NCBI RefSeq assembly: GCF_014042345.1
Contig: NZ_JACEZT010000002.1
Location: forward strand, 186,001 to 250,000
DNA: 64,000 bases
DNA from: Rugamonas brunnea
GTDB taxonomy: Bacteria; Pseudomonadota; Gammaproteobacteria; Burkholderiales; Burkholderiaceae_D
Reading direction: 5' to 3'
Position numbers and translations under genes: made by a program. The notes beneath the pieces are model-generated. The model saw only the letters and a program-made list of their open reading frames with translations. It made no database searches and was not told the DNA's origin. Numbering within the stretch: position 1 is the first letter of the stretch; each line of letters starts with the position of its first letter. Shown here in pieces: positions 9,612-19,549 of this stretch.

Positions 9612-10565
9612 TCAGCCGGCGCGCGTGCTCTGGCGCGGGTGGCGCAAGCGCCATTCGGCGATGGCGTGGCCGATTTCGCTCAGGTTGAGCACGCGCACGA
9701 ATTTGGGATTGCGCCGGCGCAGCGCCGCGTTGTTGCCGCCGGCCCATAGCTCGGCCGCCTCGGGCAGGCGCATGTGCAGTTCGGCCAGGCTGTCGAGCGC
9801 CTGGCGCGGGTTCATCGAGGCCGAGAACGACAGCGCCACGATGTCGCCCTGCAGCACGCGCACCGCCTCCACCACTTCCAGCAGCGGCGTCTGCACGCCC
9901 AGCGACACGCAATAGGCGCCTTCGACCACGCACATGGCCTCGGCCATCAGCAAGCCGAGGCTGTGGCGGTCCTGGGGCAGGGTGGTCAGCAGGATGCGCG
10001 GCGCGCCGATGCTGGCCGCGTTGGCCTGCGGCACGGAGAAGATGGCGCTGCGCATCACCATTTTCAGCGTTTCCGTGTACAGGTGCTCTTCGAACACGGC
10101 CAACTGGCCGCTGGCCCAGGCTTCGCCCACCAGCCGGGTCAAGGGCGCCACCAGGTCGATCACGAAGCTTTTCAGGCCCATCACCAGCAAGGCCTGCGAC
10201 AGGCGGCGGCGCAGCGCGTCCATGTCGTGCGCCTTGCACAGTTCCAGCAATTGCTGCTGCTCAGGATGGGGCTGGGATAACTGGGGACCGGACTGAACGG
10301 CGCGCTCGGCCATCGCCTGCAATTGTTCGACGTCGTAGCCGATCACCTTGCCGGGCCGGAAACCGAGGTCGATCAGGCGCTTGATCAGGCGCAGCTTGCG
10401 CACCTGTTCCACCGGGTAGCTGCGTTCGCCGTGGGCGTCGCGCAGCGGTTGCGGGAAGTCATAGCGCCGTTCCCAGACCCGCAGCGTTTCCTTGGCCACG
10501 CCGGTGTCGCGCTCGACGTCGCTGATGGTGCTCGAAACAGGCAAAGTGTGGGCGTTAGTTTTCAT
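9612..10565 (-). CDS. MerR-family regulator with cobalamin-binding (CarH/LitR-like) photoreceptor domain
   Basis: 317 residues. Residues 13-75 form a MerR winged HTH (ISDVERDTGVAKETLRVWERR, then GERSYPVEQVRKLRLIKRL). Residues ~100-180 are a four-helix B12-binding cap with the W-x9-E-H signature (Trp150, Glu160, His161). The Rossmann domain carries D-x-H-x-x-G (Asp199, His201, Gly204), whose His is the lower cobalt ligand in CarH. In CarH, adenosylcobalamin holds a DNA-bound tetramer in the dark and light breaks it. The residue after Trp150 is Ala; Thermus CarH has a His there that caps cobalt after photolysis, so the photoproduct could differ. No carotenoid or photolyase gene is adjacent, so the target is unknown; autoregulation is plausible. 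The ATG at 10565 gives a short leader before the HTH. Confidence 0.85.
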   Translation of the reverse strand: MKTNAHTLPVSSTISDVERDTGVAKETLRVWERRYDFPQPLRDAHGERSYPVEQVRKLRLIKRLIDLGFRPGKVIGYDVEQLQAMAERAVQSGPQLSQPHPEQQQLLELCKAHDMDALRRRLSQALLVMGLKSFVIDLVAPLTRLVGEAWASGQLAVFEEHLYTETLKMVMRSAIFSVPQANAASIGAPRILLTTLPQDRHSLGLLMAEAMCVVEGAYCVSLGVQTPLLEVVEAVRVLQGDIVALSFSASMNPRQALDSLAELHMRLPEAAELWAGGNNAALRRRNPKFVRVLNLSEIGHAIAEWRLRHPRQSTRAG

Positions 10566-11329
10566 CAGCTTGTGCGGCTACGGGAATCGGGTAGACGCTG
10601 GTTTGCGCACATGGTTTTGGTGCCTCTGGTGCAGGCATCGGTTCGGTTTGGGTTCCGCGTTGCCAGCAGCAACTGAGCCTCAACTTAACAGCAATCTGGC
10701 TGCAATCGGGCTGCAACATCACTGGAACGCGACCTGCATTCTAACCGTGTTTAAGAGAAGAAAGTGGTGGTGCCGGGCCGCGTTTCCAGGCCACTTATCC
10801 ACAGTATAGAACCTTGTCCACGACACACTGTTGACATAAAGAACTAATCTCAAAAATAGTGCGAATGCTTCCTATTTGCCATGGACAAAAAAGTTGGCGC
10901 GCCGGTGAAAAAAAACCAAGAATGTTGTGGCGGAGCAGTGTCCGGATGGCGTCTCCGGTGCGCGTGGCGGCGCCAATTGTTAAATCGCCAGGGCAGCCCG
11001 GCGCCATTGGCCCGGTCGCTGCTTTCATGAAGGCGTTTCATGTTGTCGGGCCGCCCCGTCGGCCGCCGGCAGGGGCGCGGAGGGGCCCCGGGACCAACTT
11101 TTTGTCGCCTCTCGACAACAAGTAGCAATTGCTTACAAATTGCTGCTGCGGCGCAGCAGCAGGGTGCGCGCGCAGAATTTATTTCATTAATTGAGCACTC
11201 TTACTATAGACAAACACGGTTCCGCCCCCTGTTTTCCTGCGGAAACTGCCAAACATTCTCCGGGTAAGGCGGCTTCTACACATTTGGTATAAGTGTGCCG
11301 AGCAAGGGTTCGGTATAAAATACAGCCAG

Positions 11330-11351
11330 AAATAGCAATGTAGCTATTTTT
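11330..11351 (+). terminator. Possible terminator hairpin in non-coding region
   Basis: AAATAGC, loop AATGTA, GCTATTT followed by two further T residues. The stem has only two G:C pairs and no gene ends upstream, so it is either the end of an unannotated small transcript or chance. Confidence 0.3.
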
Positions 11352-11569
11352 ACTTAGTCCGACACTGATGCATTTTTCAATTGCAGCAGCTTCAGGCGGT
11401 CCGGTTCGCCGGGCGCCGCACCAAGTTCATCTGTGCGGATTTGACAAGTTAGTGGGCTGTCTCGGCAGGATATATTGCGATGCGGTAAAATATTGCAGTT
11501 TTTGAAAATCCAGCACGGTGACATGAAGGAAATCGCCGCAAGCGATAACCAATATGAGCGTTTTTACAC

Positions 11570-11598
11570 TTGATGGATACTCAAAGCGTCAGTATAGT
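11570..11598 (+). promoter_or_regulatory. Sigma-70-like promoter for the porin
   Basis: TTGATG at 11570-11575, a 17-base spacer and TATAGT at 11593-11598. Transcription would start near 11605, giving a leader of about 210 nt. A long porin leader would be a natural target for small-RNA control, as in other porins. Confidence 0.5.
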
Positions 11599-11816
11599 GC
11601 CGCCTCCGGTGCCACAAGCACCGCGATAAAGCCGGCATCGATTAAATCGGCCGCAACACAATGTGAACGCGTCCGGCAACAAGGACTGCAACGTGGCAGC
11701 TGGGGAGAATGCCCTCACGCATAAACGACGCCCCAACCGGCGCCGAATAAGCACCGAATTTAGGCGTAGCACTAGCTTTACCTTTTTACCCGCAACACAA
11801 CTGAAGGAATTACGTA

Positions 11817-12848
11817 ATGAAAAAATCTCTTATCTCCATCGCAATCCTGGGCGCAATGAGCAACGTTGCCTTCGCACAGTCGAACGTGACGATCTACGGT
11901 ACCGTTGATGCCGGCATCGTGAGCGAGCGTGGTGGTGCGGCTGGTACCGTAACCAAAGTGACCTCGGGCGTGGCTTCGGCTTCGCGTCTGGGCTTCAAGG
12001 GCACCGAAGATCTGGGCGGCGGTCTGAGCGCCGTGTTCGTCCTGGAATCGGGCGTGAAAGCTGACACCGGCGCGTCCGACGTTGCTGGTTCGATCGCTAA
12101 CCGTCAATCGTACGTTGGTCTGGTGTCGAAAGAAGCCGGCACCGTGCTGCTGGGCCGTCAGTACACCCCTTACTACGAAACCCTGCGCGACGTGGCTGAC
12201 CCGTTCGCTCTGGGCCTGGCTGGTACCGCCAAGAACCTGTTCGCAACCCAGGACACCCTGACCCGCAACAGCAACGCCGTGACCTACCGCACCCCTTCGC
12301 TGAACGGCGTGCAAGCTGAACTGTCGTACGCCGTGGGCGAGCAAGCTGGCTCGAACAAGGCACAGCGCCAGATCGGTGGTTCGGTTGGCTACTCGAACGG
12401 TCCTCTGAACGCAAGCTTCGCTTACAACGCACGTAACAACGACACCGCCGCCGTTGACGCGCCTATGGGCCACAACTCCCTGCTGGCCGTGAACTACGAC
12501 TTCCAGGTTGCCAAGGCCTTCTTCGCCTACGGCCGTGACAAGGGCCAGCTGTCGCAGCTGTCGCCTGTCGTTGACAGCAACAACATCCTGGTTGGCGCCA
12601 CCGTGCCAGTCGGCCCAGCAGGCAGCGTGATCGCCTCGTTCACCCGTAAGAACGACAAGCTGGCCGCTAACCAAGACGCTGACCAGTGGGCCATCGGCTA
12701 CACCCACGCTCTGTCGAAGCGTACCAGCGCCTACGTCGCTTACGCCAAGATCAAGAACAAGAACGGCGCGTTCTACACCGTTGGCAACAACACCGAAGCC
12801 GGCACCGGCGACAAGGCTTTCAACGTTGGCCTGAAGCACAACTTCTAA
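11817..12848 (+). CDS. Gram-negative general porin (outer-membrane trimeric beta-barrel)
   Basis: 343 residues. The signal peptide MKKSLISIAILGAMSNVAFA is followed by QSNVTIYGTVDAGIV, the first strand typical of beta-proteobacterial OmpC-like porins (Burkholderiales porin_4 type). The C-terminus NVGLKHNF ends in Phe, the BAM recognition signal. Codon choice is strongly biased to GGT, CGT and CTG and differs from neighbours, the mark of a very highly expressed gene. AAGGA lies nine bases before the ATG. It should allow diffusion of small hydrophilic solutes. A strong hairpin terminator follows. Confidence 0.95.
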   Translation: MKKSLISIAILGAMSNVAFAQSNVTIYGTVDAGIVSERGGAAGTVTKVTSGVASASRLGFKGTEDLGGGLSAVFVLESGVKADTGASDVAGSIANRQSYVGLVSKEAGTVLLGRQYTPYYETLRDVADPFALGLAGTAKNLFATQDTLTRNSNAVTYRTPSLNGVQAELSYAVGEQAGSNKAQRQIGGSVGYSNGPLNASFAYNARNNDTAAVDAPMGHNSLLAVNYDFQVAKAFFAYGRDKGQLSQLSPVVDSNNILVGATVPVGPAGSVIASFTRKNDKLAANQDADQWAIGYTHALSKRTSAYVAYAKIKNKNGAFYTVGNNTEAGTGDKAFNVGLKHNF

Positions 12849-12874
12849 TTTCCGCCTAGTTCGGATTTAGATGA

Positions 12875-12910
12875 CACATCGGCCGCGTTCGCGCGGCCGA
12901 TGTGCGTTTA
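12875..12910 (+). terminator. Terminator of the porin gene
   Basis: A 13-bp perfect stem (12875-12887 with 12892-12904, CACATCGGCCGCG) is closed by a TTCG tetraloop and followed by CGTTTA. The T-tract is short but the stem is very stable. Confidence 0.7.
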
Positions 12911-12990
12911 CGGGCGGCTTTGCACCGTCCACCACCGCCGGCGTCCGCCAGGCGGTAAAATATTCCCTCCCTACCATTTCCGTTTCCGCC

Positions 12991-13620
12991 ATGATGCCCA
13001 CCCGTTCCGCCGGCCGCGCCGCGCTGGCCTGTCTGATCCTGCTCGCCTCGTGCGCCGCGCTGGCCGCGCCCAAGGTGGCGCGCCGGCCCGCCGCCACCTT
13101 GCCCCGTTTCGGCATGCTGGTGTTTTCCGACCTGTGTCTGCACCCGGACAGCGGCGAGTTCGGCGGCCAGCGCATCACGCTGCAGCGCTTCGCGGAAGTC
13201 GATACGGTGATTTATGAGTACACGGCCGGCGGCTTGAGCTGGCCCGTGGTGGCCAGCGATGTGAATATCGACCCGCGCGGGCGCCAGTTGTATTTCGTCG
13301 TCACGCCGCCGGGCGAGGATGAGCGCACCATCAGCGGCAAGCTGTCCGACGATGGCAATACGCTGCTGCTCGATGGCGCTTACTGCGACGATGGCGCGGT
13401 GCCGATGCGGCTGCAAAGGGTGGTCGATTTCGGCCGCAAGCCGGGCGCTTGCCGCGCCTGTCCGGCGCCGCGCAAGCCGGCCGCCGGGGACGCCGACGGC
13501 GGCCAGGCGCCGGCTGACGGCCACGGCGAGGACGACGCGCCGATGCTGAAGAATGAGGGCGGCAAGCGGCCTCCGCAGCGTCAGCCCGCTGCGGAGGCTT
13601 TGCCGGGTACGCAGGCCTGA
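12991..13620 (+). CDS. Secreted hypothetical protein
   Basis: 209 residues from the double ATG at 12991. A hydrophobic N-terminus (RAALACLILLASCAALAAP) is a signal peptide; the Cys within LASCAAL could also be a lipobox, so a lipoprotein is possible. The middle (residues ~40-150) is a beta-rich domain with paired cysteines. The tail is a low-complexity Pro/Gly/Asp/Lys stretch with a CRAC motif. No SD is obvious. I do not recognise a family. It converges with the ThDP enzyme gene, with a palindromic repeat between them. Confidence 0.6.
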   Translation: MMPTRSAGRAALACLILLASCAALAAPKVARRPAATLPRFGMLVFSDLCLHPDSGEFGGQRITLQRFAEVDTVIYEYTAGGLSWPVVASDVNIDPRGRQLYFVVTPPGEDERTISGKLSDDGNTLLLDGAYCDDGAVPMRLQRVVDFGRKPGACRACPAPRKPAAGDADGGQAPADGHGEDDAPMLKNEGGKRPPQRQPAAEALPGTQA

Positions 13621-13660
13621 AACCGGGGTCAGACCCCGATGAGGCCGGGGTCAGACCCCA
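13621..13660. repeat. Two tandem copies of the GGGGTCAGACCCC palindrome
   Basis: The 13-bp palindrome GGGGTCAGACCCC occurs at 13625-13637 and 13647-13659, 22 bp apart and both preceded by CC. The first copy is preceded by AAACC and so shares the 13-mer AAACCGGGGTCAG with the long hairpin at 45243-45314. Both loci lie between convergent gene ends. This looks like a dispersed REP-like family of this lineage and may also act as a terminator. Confidence 0.7.
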
Positions 13661-13681
13661 AGGCCGCCCGACGAGGGAGCC

Positions 13682-15388
13682 TTACGTCTTTGCCGCGCGC
13701 TCAGCCAGCGCGTTGGCGCGGATGGTGGACAGGGTGGCGCCCGGCGTGATCAGGTCGCCGTCGTAGCGCAGCTCGATCACGGCCGGCAGCCGCTTGGCGC
13801 GCGCGTGTTCCAGTGCCCGCTCCAGCGCCGGCCCGAACTGGGCCGTCTCCGTCACCGTTTCGCCATGCGCGCCATAGGCCTTGGCCAGTGCCGCGAAGTC
13901 GGGGTTATGCAGTACCGTGCCCGACACCCGGCCCGGATAGGTCCGTTCCTGGTGCATGCGGATGGTGCCGAACATGCCATTGTTGAACACGAGGATGACC
14001 ACGCCCGCCTTGTATTGCACGGCCGTCGCCAGCTCCTGGCCATTCATCATGTACTCGCCGTCGCCGGCGAAGGTGATCACGGTGCGTTCCGGCGCCACGA
14101 TCTTGGCCGCCACGCCCGACGGCACGCTGTAGCCCATGGCGCCGCTGGTGGGCGCGAGCTGGGTGCGCATGCCGCCGTAGCGGTGGAAGCGGTGGGCCCA
14201 GGTGGCGTAGTTGCCGGCGCCATTGGTGATGATGGTGTCGGCCGGGGCGATGGCGCGGATCTGCTGCACTACCTGCCATAAATCCAGCGGCGCCTGGCCA
14301 TCCTTGAAGATGGGCGGCTGCTGCTGGTAGGCCAGCAGCTCGGCCTTGGCCTCGGCCACGCTGGCGCGCCAGGCGCCGGCGTCCACCGGCGCCATCGCGG
14401 CCAGCATGGCGCACGCTTGCGGCATGCCGCTGTTGATCATCAGGGCGGCCTGGTAGACGCTGCCCAGTTCCTCGGCGTCGGCGTGGATGTGGATCAGCTT
14501 CTGTTTGGGCACGGGCGATTCCAGCAGGCTGTAGCCGCTGGTGGTCATCTCGCCCAGGCGCGGGCCGATGGCCAGGATCACGTCCGCCTCGCGCACGCGC
14601 GCGGCCAGCTTGGGGTTGATGCCGATGCCCACGTCGCCCACGTAGTTCGGGTGCGCGTTGTCGAGCAGGTCCTGGAAGCGGAACGCGCACGCCACCGGCA
14701 GCGCGTTGGCTTCGGCGAAGGCGCGCAGGTCGGCGCACGCTTGCGGATTCCAGCCGCCGCCGCCCAGCAGCACCAGCGGCCGTTTGGCGCCGGCCAGCAG
14801 GGTGCGCACATGGTCGATCTGGTCGGCCGACGGCGAGGCCTGCACCGGCTGGTAGCGGGCCGTGTCGGCCACGGCCGCCACGCTGGTCAGCATGTCCTCC
14901 GGCAGCGCCAGCACCACCGGGCCGGGGCGGCCGCTGGTGGCCACCTGGAAGGCGCGCGCCATATATTCAGGGATGCGGTCGGCGCGGTCGATCTGGGCCA
15001 CCCACTTGGCCATCTGGCCGTACATGCGGCGGTAGTCGATTTCCTGGAACGCTTCGCGGTCGGTGAAGTCGTTGCCGACCTGGCCGATGAACAGGATCAT
15101 GGGCGAGGAATCCTGGTAGGCCGTGTGCACGCCGATCGAGGCGTTGGTGGCGCCCGGCCCGCGGGTGACGAAGCAGATGCCGGGCTTGCCGGTCATCTTG
15201 CCGTAGGCGTCGGCCATGAAGGCGGCGCCGCCTTCCTGGCGGGCGATGATGAAGCGGATATCGGAGTCGTGCAGCGCGTCCAGGACGTCGAGATAGCTTT
15301 CACCGGGCACGCCGAAGGCGGTGTCGACACCGTGGATCTTCAGGGCGTCGACCAGGATCTGGCCGCCGGTGCGGGAGGGATGGGTCAT
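13682..15388 (-). CDS. Thiamine pyrophosphate-dependent enzyme of the acetolactate synthase family
   Basis: 568 residues with the three-domain ThDP layout. The N-terminal PYR domain has catalytic Glu52 in RQEGGAAFMADAYG; a central domain follows; and the C-terminal PP domain has the GDG motif from about residue 442 (GDGEYMMNGQELATAV, then NN). The gene is monocistronic, with no ilvN small subunit beside it, so biosynthetic acetolactate synthase is unlikely. Related stand-alone enzymes include benzoylformate decarboxylase-like and oxalyl-CoA or sulfoacetaldehyde types, and the substrate cannot be read from sequence. The start MTHPSRTGGQILVDAL has the standard family beginning. Confidence 0.85.
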   Translation of the reverse strand: MTHPSRTGGQILVDALKIHGVDTAFGVPGESYLDVLDALHDSDIRFIIARQEGGAAFMADAYGKMTGKPGICFVTRGPGATNASIGVHTAYQDSSPMILFIGQVGNDFTDREAFQEIDYRRMYGQMAKWVAQIDRADRIPEYMARAFQVATSGRPGPVVLALPEDMLTSVAAVADTARYQPVQASPSADQIDHVRTLLAGAKRPLVLLGGGGWNPQACADLRAFAEANALPVACAFRFQDLLDNAHPNYVGDVGIGINPKLAARVREADVILAIGPRLGEMTTSGYSLLESPVPKQKLIHIHADAEELGSVYQAALMINSGMPQACAMLAAMAPVDAGAWRASVAEAKAELLAYQQQPPIFKDGQAPLDLWQVVQQIRAIAPADTIITNGAGNYATWAHRFHRYGGMRTQLAPTSGAMGYSVPSGVAAKIVAPERTVITFAGDGEYMMNGQELATAVQYKAGVVILVFNNGMFGTIRMHQERTYPGRVSGTVLHNPDFAALAKAYGAHGETVTETAQFGPALERALEHARAKRLPAVIELRYDGDLITPGATLSTIRANALAERAAKT

Positions 15389-15483
15389 GGTATAACCTTA
15401 TCGTGGGGGCGAGCGGGATGGTCGCCGGCAGCCCCATTCTAAGACGCTGCGCGGGGCCCGGCTTTTCTAATGGCGACACCAAA

Positions 15484-15513
15484 TTTCAGATTTGGCGGCC
15501 GGCGCGGTACAAT
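15484..15513 (+). promoter_or_regulatory. Promoter of rnpB
   Basis: TACAAT at 15508-15513 sits five bases before the mature RNA start, the expected place for a -10 box. The -35 region is weak (TTTCAG or TTCAGA at 15484-15490). Confidence 0.5.
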
Positions 15514-15517
15514 ATGC

Positions 15518-15853
15518 GTTGAAGCAAGCCAGACAGCCGCTGGCCGGTGCGTAATGCCCGGCGGGAGGAAGGTCCGGACTCCATAGAGCGGGGTGACGGT
15601 TAACGGCCGTCCGCCGAAAGTCCCTCGGGATATAAGGCGAGGAATAGGGCCACAGAGACGAGCGTATTAAGTTACGGTGAAACGCGGTAACCTCCACCTG
15701 GTGCAATTCCAAATAGGCACGCGATGATGTTGCTCGCGGAGCGTGCGGGTAGGAAGCTTGAGCGCCGGAGTAATTCGGCGCCTAGAGGAATGGCTGTCAT
15801 AGCGCGGGTTCGCCCGCGCCGTAACAAAATCCGGCCTATCGGCTTGCTTCAAC
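15518..15853 (+). ncRNA. rnpB: RNase P RNA (bacterial class A)
   Basis: The ends form a perfect 13-bp P1 helix: GTTGAAGCAAGCC at 15518-15530 pairs with GGCTTGCTTCAAC at 15841-15853. Inside are the universally conserved blocks GAGGAAGGTCCGGACTCC (CR-I, near 15570), the ACAGAGA segment (near 15652), GGTGAAACGCGGTAACCTC, and the 3' conserved block near 15780-15800 ending in the GCC-rich P4 partner. The length of 336 nt fits class A. It is the catalytic RNA that trims tRNA 5' leaders. It lies between divergent ThDP and glpK genes. Confidence 0.97.
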
Positions 15854-15941
15854 TAAATTCTGTTGTATTACTTTGCTTAACACGGCGGCCGCCCGCTGGT
15901 GCATGCGCAGGTCCGGAGCGGCGACGCCAGGGGATCTGCCG

Positions 15942-17432
<1,491 letters not shown>

Positions 17433-17443
17433 GGCCGTCCCCG

Positions 17444-17471
17444 CCCCCGCGCACGCAGGTGTGCGCGGGGG
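17444..17471 (+). terminator. Hairpin terminator after glpK
   Basis: CCCCCGCGCAC, loop GCAGGT, GTGCGCGGGGG: an 11-bp perfect stem 11 bp past the stop. Only a few T residues follow, so termination may be partial. Confidence 0.5.
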
Positions 17472-17992
17472 TGCTTGGCTGATTCCGTATAATAGCGGCG
17501 GTGGTGTGGACTGCGCCGCATGTCTCTTGGCTCGTCAGGCAATGTTGTCTATACAAGCTGGCGATTCGCATGCGGCTGTCCACTGAAAAATTGGGCAACA
17601 AATAGGCAACAAACCGTGGTCTTGATTGTGCAGTGTTGAAAGTCTCCATATCCGCGAAATGCGCGCCAGGCGCGCCAGGCTGGTCATTCTCTACAAAAAT
17701 CACACTTTTTCCTCCCGGCTTGCGGCCATCCCGCCCCGCTGTTCGGCCTGTTGCCGGATCGCTACTGTGATGTTGGCGATTGGCAACTGTATGCAATTAA
17801 TTTAATTATTTTCATCCAACATTTACTGCCCTCCAGCACAGCGAAAAGCGCGCGCATAGATGAGGTAGCACATTCACAATCTTCTATAAGTATTTAATTT
17901 CTCAATATATTTTTGCGCGAGACGGCTTCAAGGAAGTACGCTAAGTCCTTAATTTCATTAATAAAATCCCTGTTTCGGTTGGGCGAAAGCGC

Positions 17993-18021
17993 TTGACCAC
18001 CCATCTTCCATCCTCTAAAGT
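17993..18021 (+). promoter_or_regulatory. Promoter of the dcw (mraZ) operon
   Basis: TTGACC at 17993-17998, a 17-base spacer, then TAAAGT at 18016-18021. Start of transcription is predicted near 18028. The -10 box abuts the first MraZ repeat. Confidence 0.6.
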
Positions 18022-18054
18022 GGGCATCTGTGTGAAAAAGTGTCTTTTTGTGGG
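18020..18054 (+). promoter_or_regulatory. MraZ-binding repeats
   Basis: Four pentamers spaced exactly 10 bp apart: GTGGG (18020), GTGTG (18030), GTGTC (18040) and GTGGG (18050), each followed by a five-base A/T-rich spacer. MraZ octamers are known to bind direct TGGG-type repeats with this period upstream of mraZ and to repress the operon. The position on the predicted start site fits autorepression. Confidence 0.75.
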
Positions 18055-18145
18055 ATTTTTCTCCTGACTTAGCGGCGGGGGAGGAGGCGACAAAAGATGG
18101 CGTTTTCCACTCCGCTAACCAATCAGAGGTCTAAAGGTAACTCCC

Positions 18146-18574
18146 GTGTTTCAAGGCGCGTCCGCAATCAGTCTCGATGCCAAAGGCAGGATGTCCATCC
18201 CTGCCAAGCACCGTGACGCGCTGGCCATCCAGTGCGAAGGCCGACTCACGCTGACCAAACACCCGGACGGCTGCCTGCTGTTCTTCCCCCGCCCTGTGTG
18301 GGAAAGCCACCGCGAACAGATCGCCGCCTGGCCCATGTCGGCCCGGGCCTGGCAACGCATCTTCCTCGGCAACGCCTGCGACGTCGAACTCGACAGCGCC
18401 GGCCGCGTGCTGATTTCGCCCGAACTGCGCAACGCCGTCGGGCTGTCGCGCGAGATCATGATGATCGGCATGGGCAGCCACTTTGAAATCTGGGATGCCG
18501 CCAAACTGGCGGAAAAAGAGCAGCAGGCGATCGAAGCCGGCACTCCCGATGTCCTTGCCAACTTCTCCTTCTAA
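18146..18574 (+). CDS. mraZ: Transcriptional regulator MraZ
   Basis: 142 residues made of two SpoVT/AbrB-like halves, each with the D-x-x-G-R motif ([15 protein letters not shown] and [15 protein letters not shown]). It forms a ring that binds direct repeats at its own promoter and moderates the division cluster. The start is GTG at 18146 with AAAGG eight bases upstream. It is the first gene of the cluster and lies nine bases before rsmH. Confidence 0.97.
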   Translation: MFQGASAISLDAKGRMSIPAKHRDALAIQCEGRLTLTKHPDGCLLFFPRPVWESHREQIAAWPMSARAWQRIFLGNACDVELDSAGRVLISPELRNAVGLSREIMMIGMGSHFEIWDAAKLAEKEQQAIEAGTPDVLANFSF

Positions 18575-18583
18575 GGCCCCGCG

Positions 18584-19549
18584 ATGACGACAACGGCGGT
18601 GCCGGAATTTCAGCATCGTACGGTGCTGCTAGACGAAGCGGTCGACGCGCTGGCCCTGGCCGGCGCGCGCGCCGGCGGCGTGTATGTGGACGGCACCTTC
18701 GGGCGCGGTGGCCACAGCCGCCTGATCCTGTCGCGCCTGGGGCCGGACGCGCGCCTGATCGCCTTCGACAAGGACCCGCAAGCCATCGCCACCGCCGAAC
18801 AGGTGGCCGATCCGCGCTTCACCATCGTGCATGACAGCTTCGCCACCATGCGCGCCGCCCTCACGGAACGGGGCGTGGACCAGGTGGACGGCATCCTGCT
18901 CGACCTGGGCATCTCCTCGCCGCAGGTGGACGACGCGGCGCGCGGCTTCAGTTTCCGCAACGATGGCCCGCTCGATATGCGCATGGACACCACGCGCGGC
19001 ATGTCGGCGGCCGAGTGGCTCGCCACAGAATCCGAACAGACACTGGAAAAGGTGATCAGAGAATATGGGGAAGAACGGTTTGCTTTTCAGATTGCAAAGG
19101 CGATTGTTGCTCGCCGGGCAGTCGAGCCAATTTCAAGCACACGACAGCTTGCCGGCATCGTGGCAGGCGCGGTCAAGACTCGGGAAAAGGGCAAGGATCC
19201 GGCCACCCGTACCTTTCAGGCTATCCGGATTTTCATCAATAAAGAGCTTGAAGACCTCGAGGCCGGACTAGAGCAAGCGTTCGACTGCCTGGCGCCGGGC
19301 GGCATCCTGGCCATCATCAGCTTCCACTCGCTGGAAGACCGCATGGTCAAGCGCTTCTTCGCGGCCAAGGCCAACGTGCCGCAGCCGGACCGCCGGCTGC
19401 CGATCCGCGCCGTGGACCTGCCGCAGCCGCTGCTCAAGCTGATCTCCAAGATCAAGCCGTCCGACGCCGAAGTGGACGCCAACCCGCGCGCCCGTTCCGC
19501 CGTGATGCGCGTGGCGCGCCGCCTGCCGCTGCCGGAGGGGGCGCCATGA
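18584..19549 (+). CDS. rsmH: 16S rRNA m4C1402 methyltransferase RsmH
   Basis: 321 residues. SAM-binding motifs include [13 protein letters not shown] and [17 protein letters not shown], with the RsmH-specific [16 protein letters not shown] and [16 protein letters not shown]. It methylates N4 of C1402 in 16S rRNA. The segment 19021-19260 is compositionally odd: about 53% G+C by hand count against about 70% on both sides, with codons such as AGA, GGA, CTA, GGG, ATT and CAA that neighbours avoid. The reading frame and protein remain normal there. The stop overlaps ftsL (ATGA). Confidence 0.97.
   Translation: MTTTAVPEFQHRTVLLDEAVDALALAGARAGGVYVDGTFGRGGHSRLILSRLGPDARLIAFDKDPQAIATAEQVADPRFTIVHDSFATMRAALTERGVDQVDGILLDLGISSPQVDDAARGFSFRNDGPLDMRMDTTRGMSAAEWLATESEQTLEKVIREYGEERFAFQIAKAIVARRAVEPISSTRQLAGIVAGAVKTREKGKDPATRTFQAIRIFINKELEDLEAGLEQAFDCLAPGGILAIISFHSLEDRMVKRFFAAKANVPQPDRRLPIRAVDLPQPLLKLISKIKPSDAEVDANPRARSAVMRVARRLPLPEGAP

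Larger units (their letters stand above)
10566..11816. other. 1.25-kb non-coding region between the MerR regulator and the porin
   Basis: I find no convincing protein gene here; the open frames have no SD and no recognisable protein character. The stretch is AT-richer than its surroundings. It holds a 9-bp hairpin TGCTGCTGC/GCAGCAGCA (11141-11161), an A/T-rich hairpin with U-tract (11330-11351), an isolated TTGACA at 11441, and a good promoter for the porin at 11570-11598. A small RNA ending at 11351 is possible but unproven. Confidence 0.5.
17433..18145. other. AT-rich intergenic region upstream of the dcw cluster
   Basis: No convincing gene lies in these 713 bases. It contains the glpK hairpin (17444-17471), an isolated perfect TATAAT at 17488-17493, a pair of GGCAACAAA direct repeats 11 bp apart (17594 and 17605), a strongly AT-rich block around 17790-17960, and the mraZ promoter with MraZ repeats (17993-18054). 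Confidence 0.6.

Noticed and set aside
11441..11476. TTGACA with TATATT as a promoter
   Set aside because: The spacing is 24 bases, too long for sigma-70; the pair at 11570-11598 fits better.
17520..17638. 39-residue frame starting MSLGSSGNVVYTSW in the dcw upstream region
   Set aside because: No ribosome-binding site and no recognisable protein feature.
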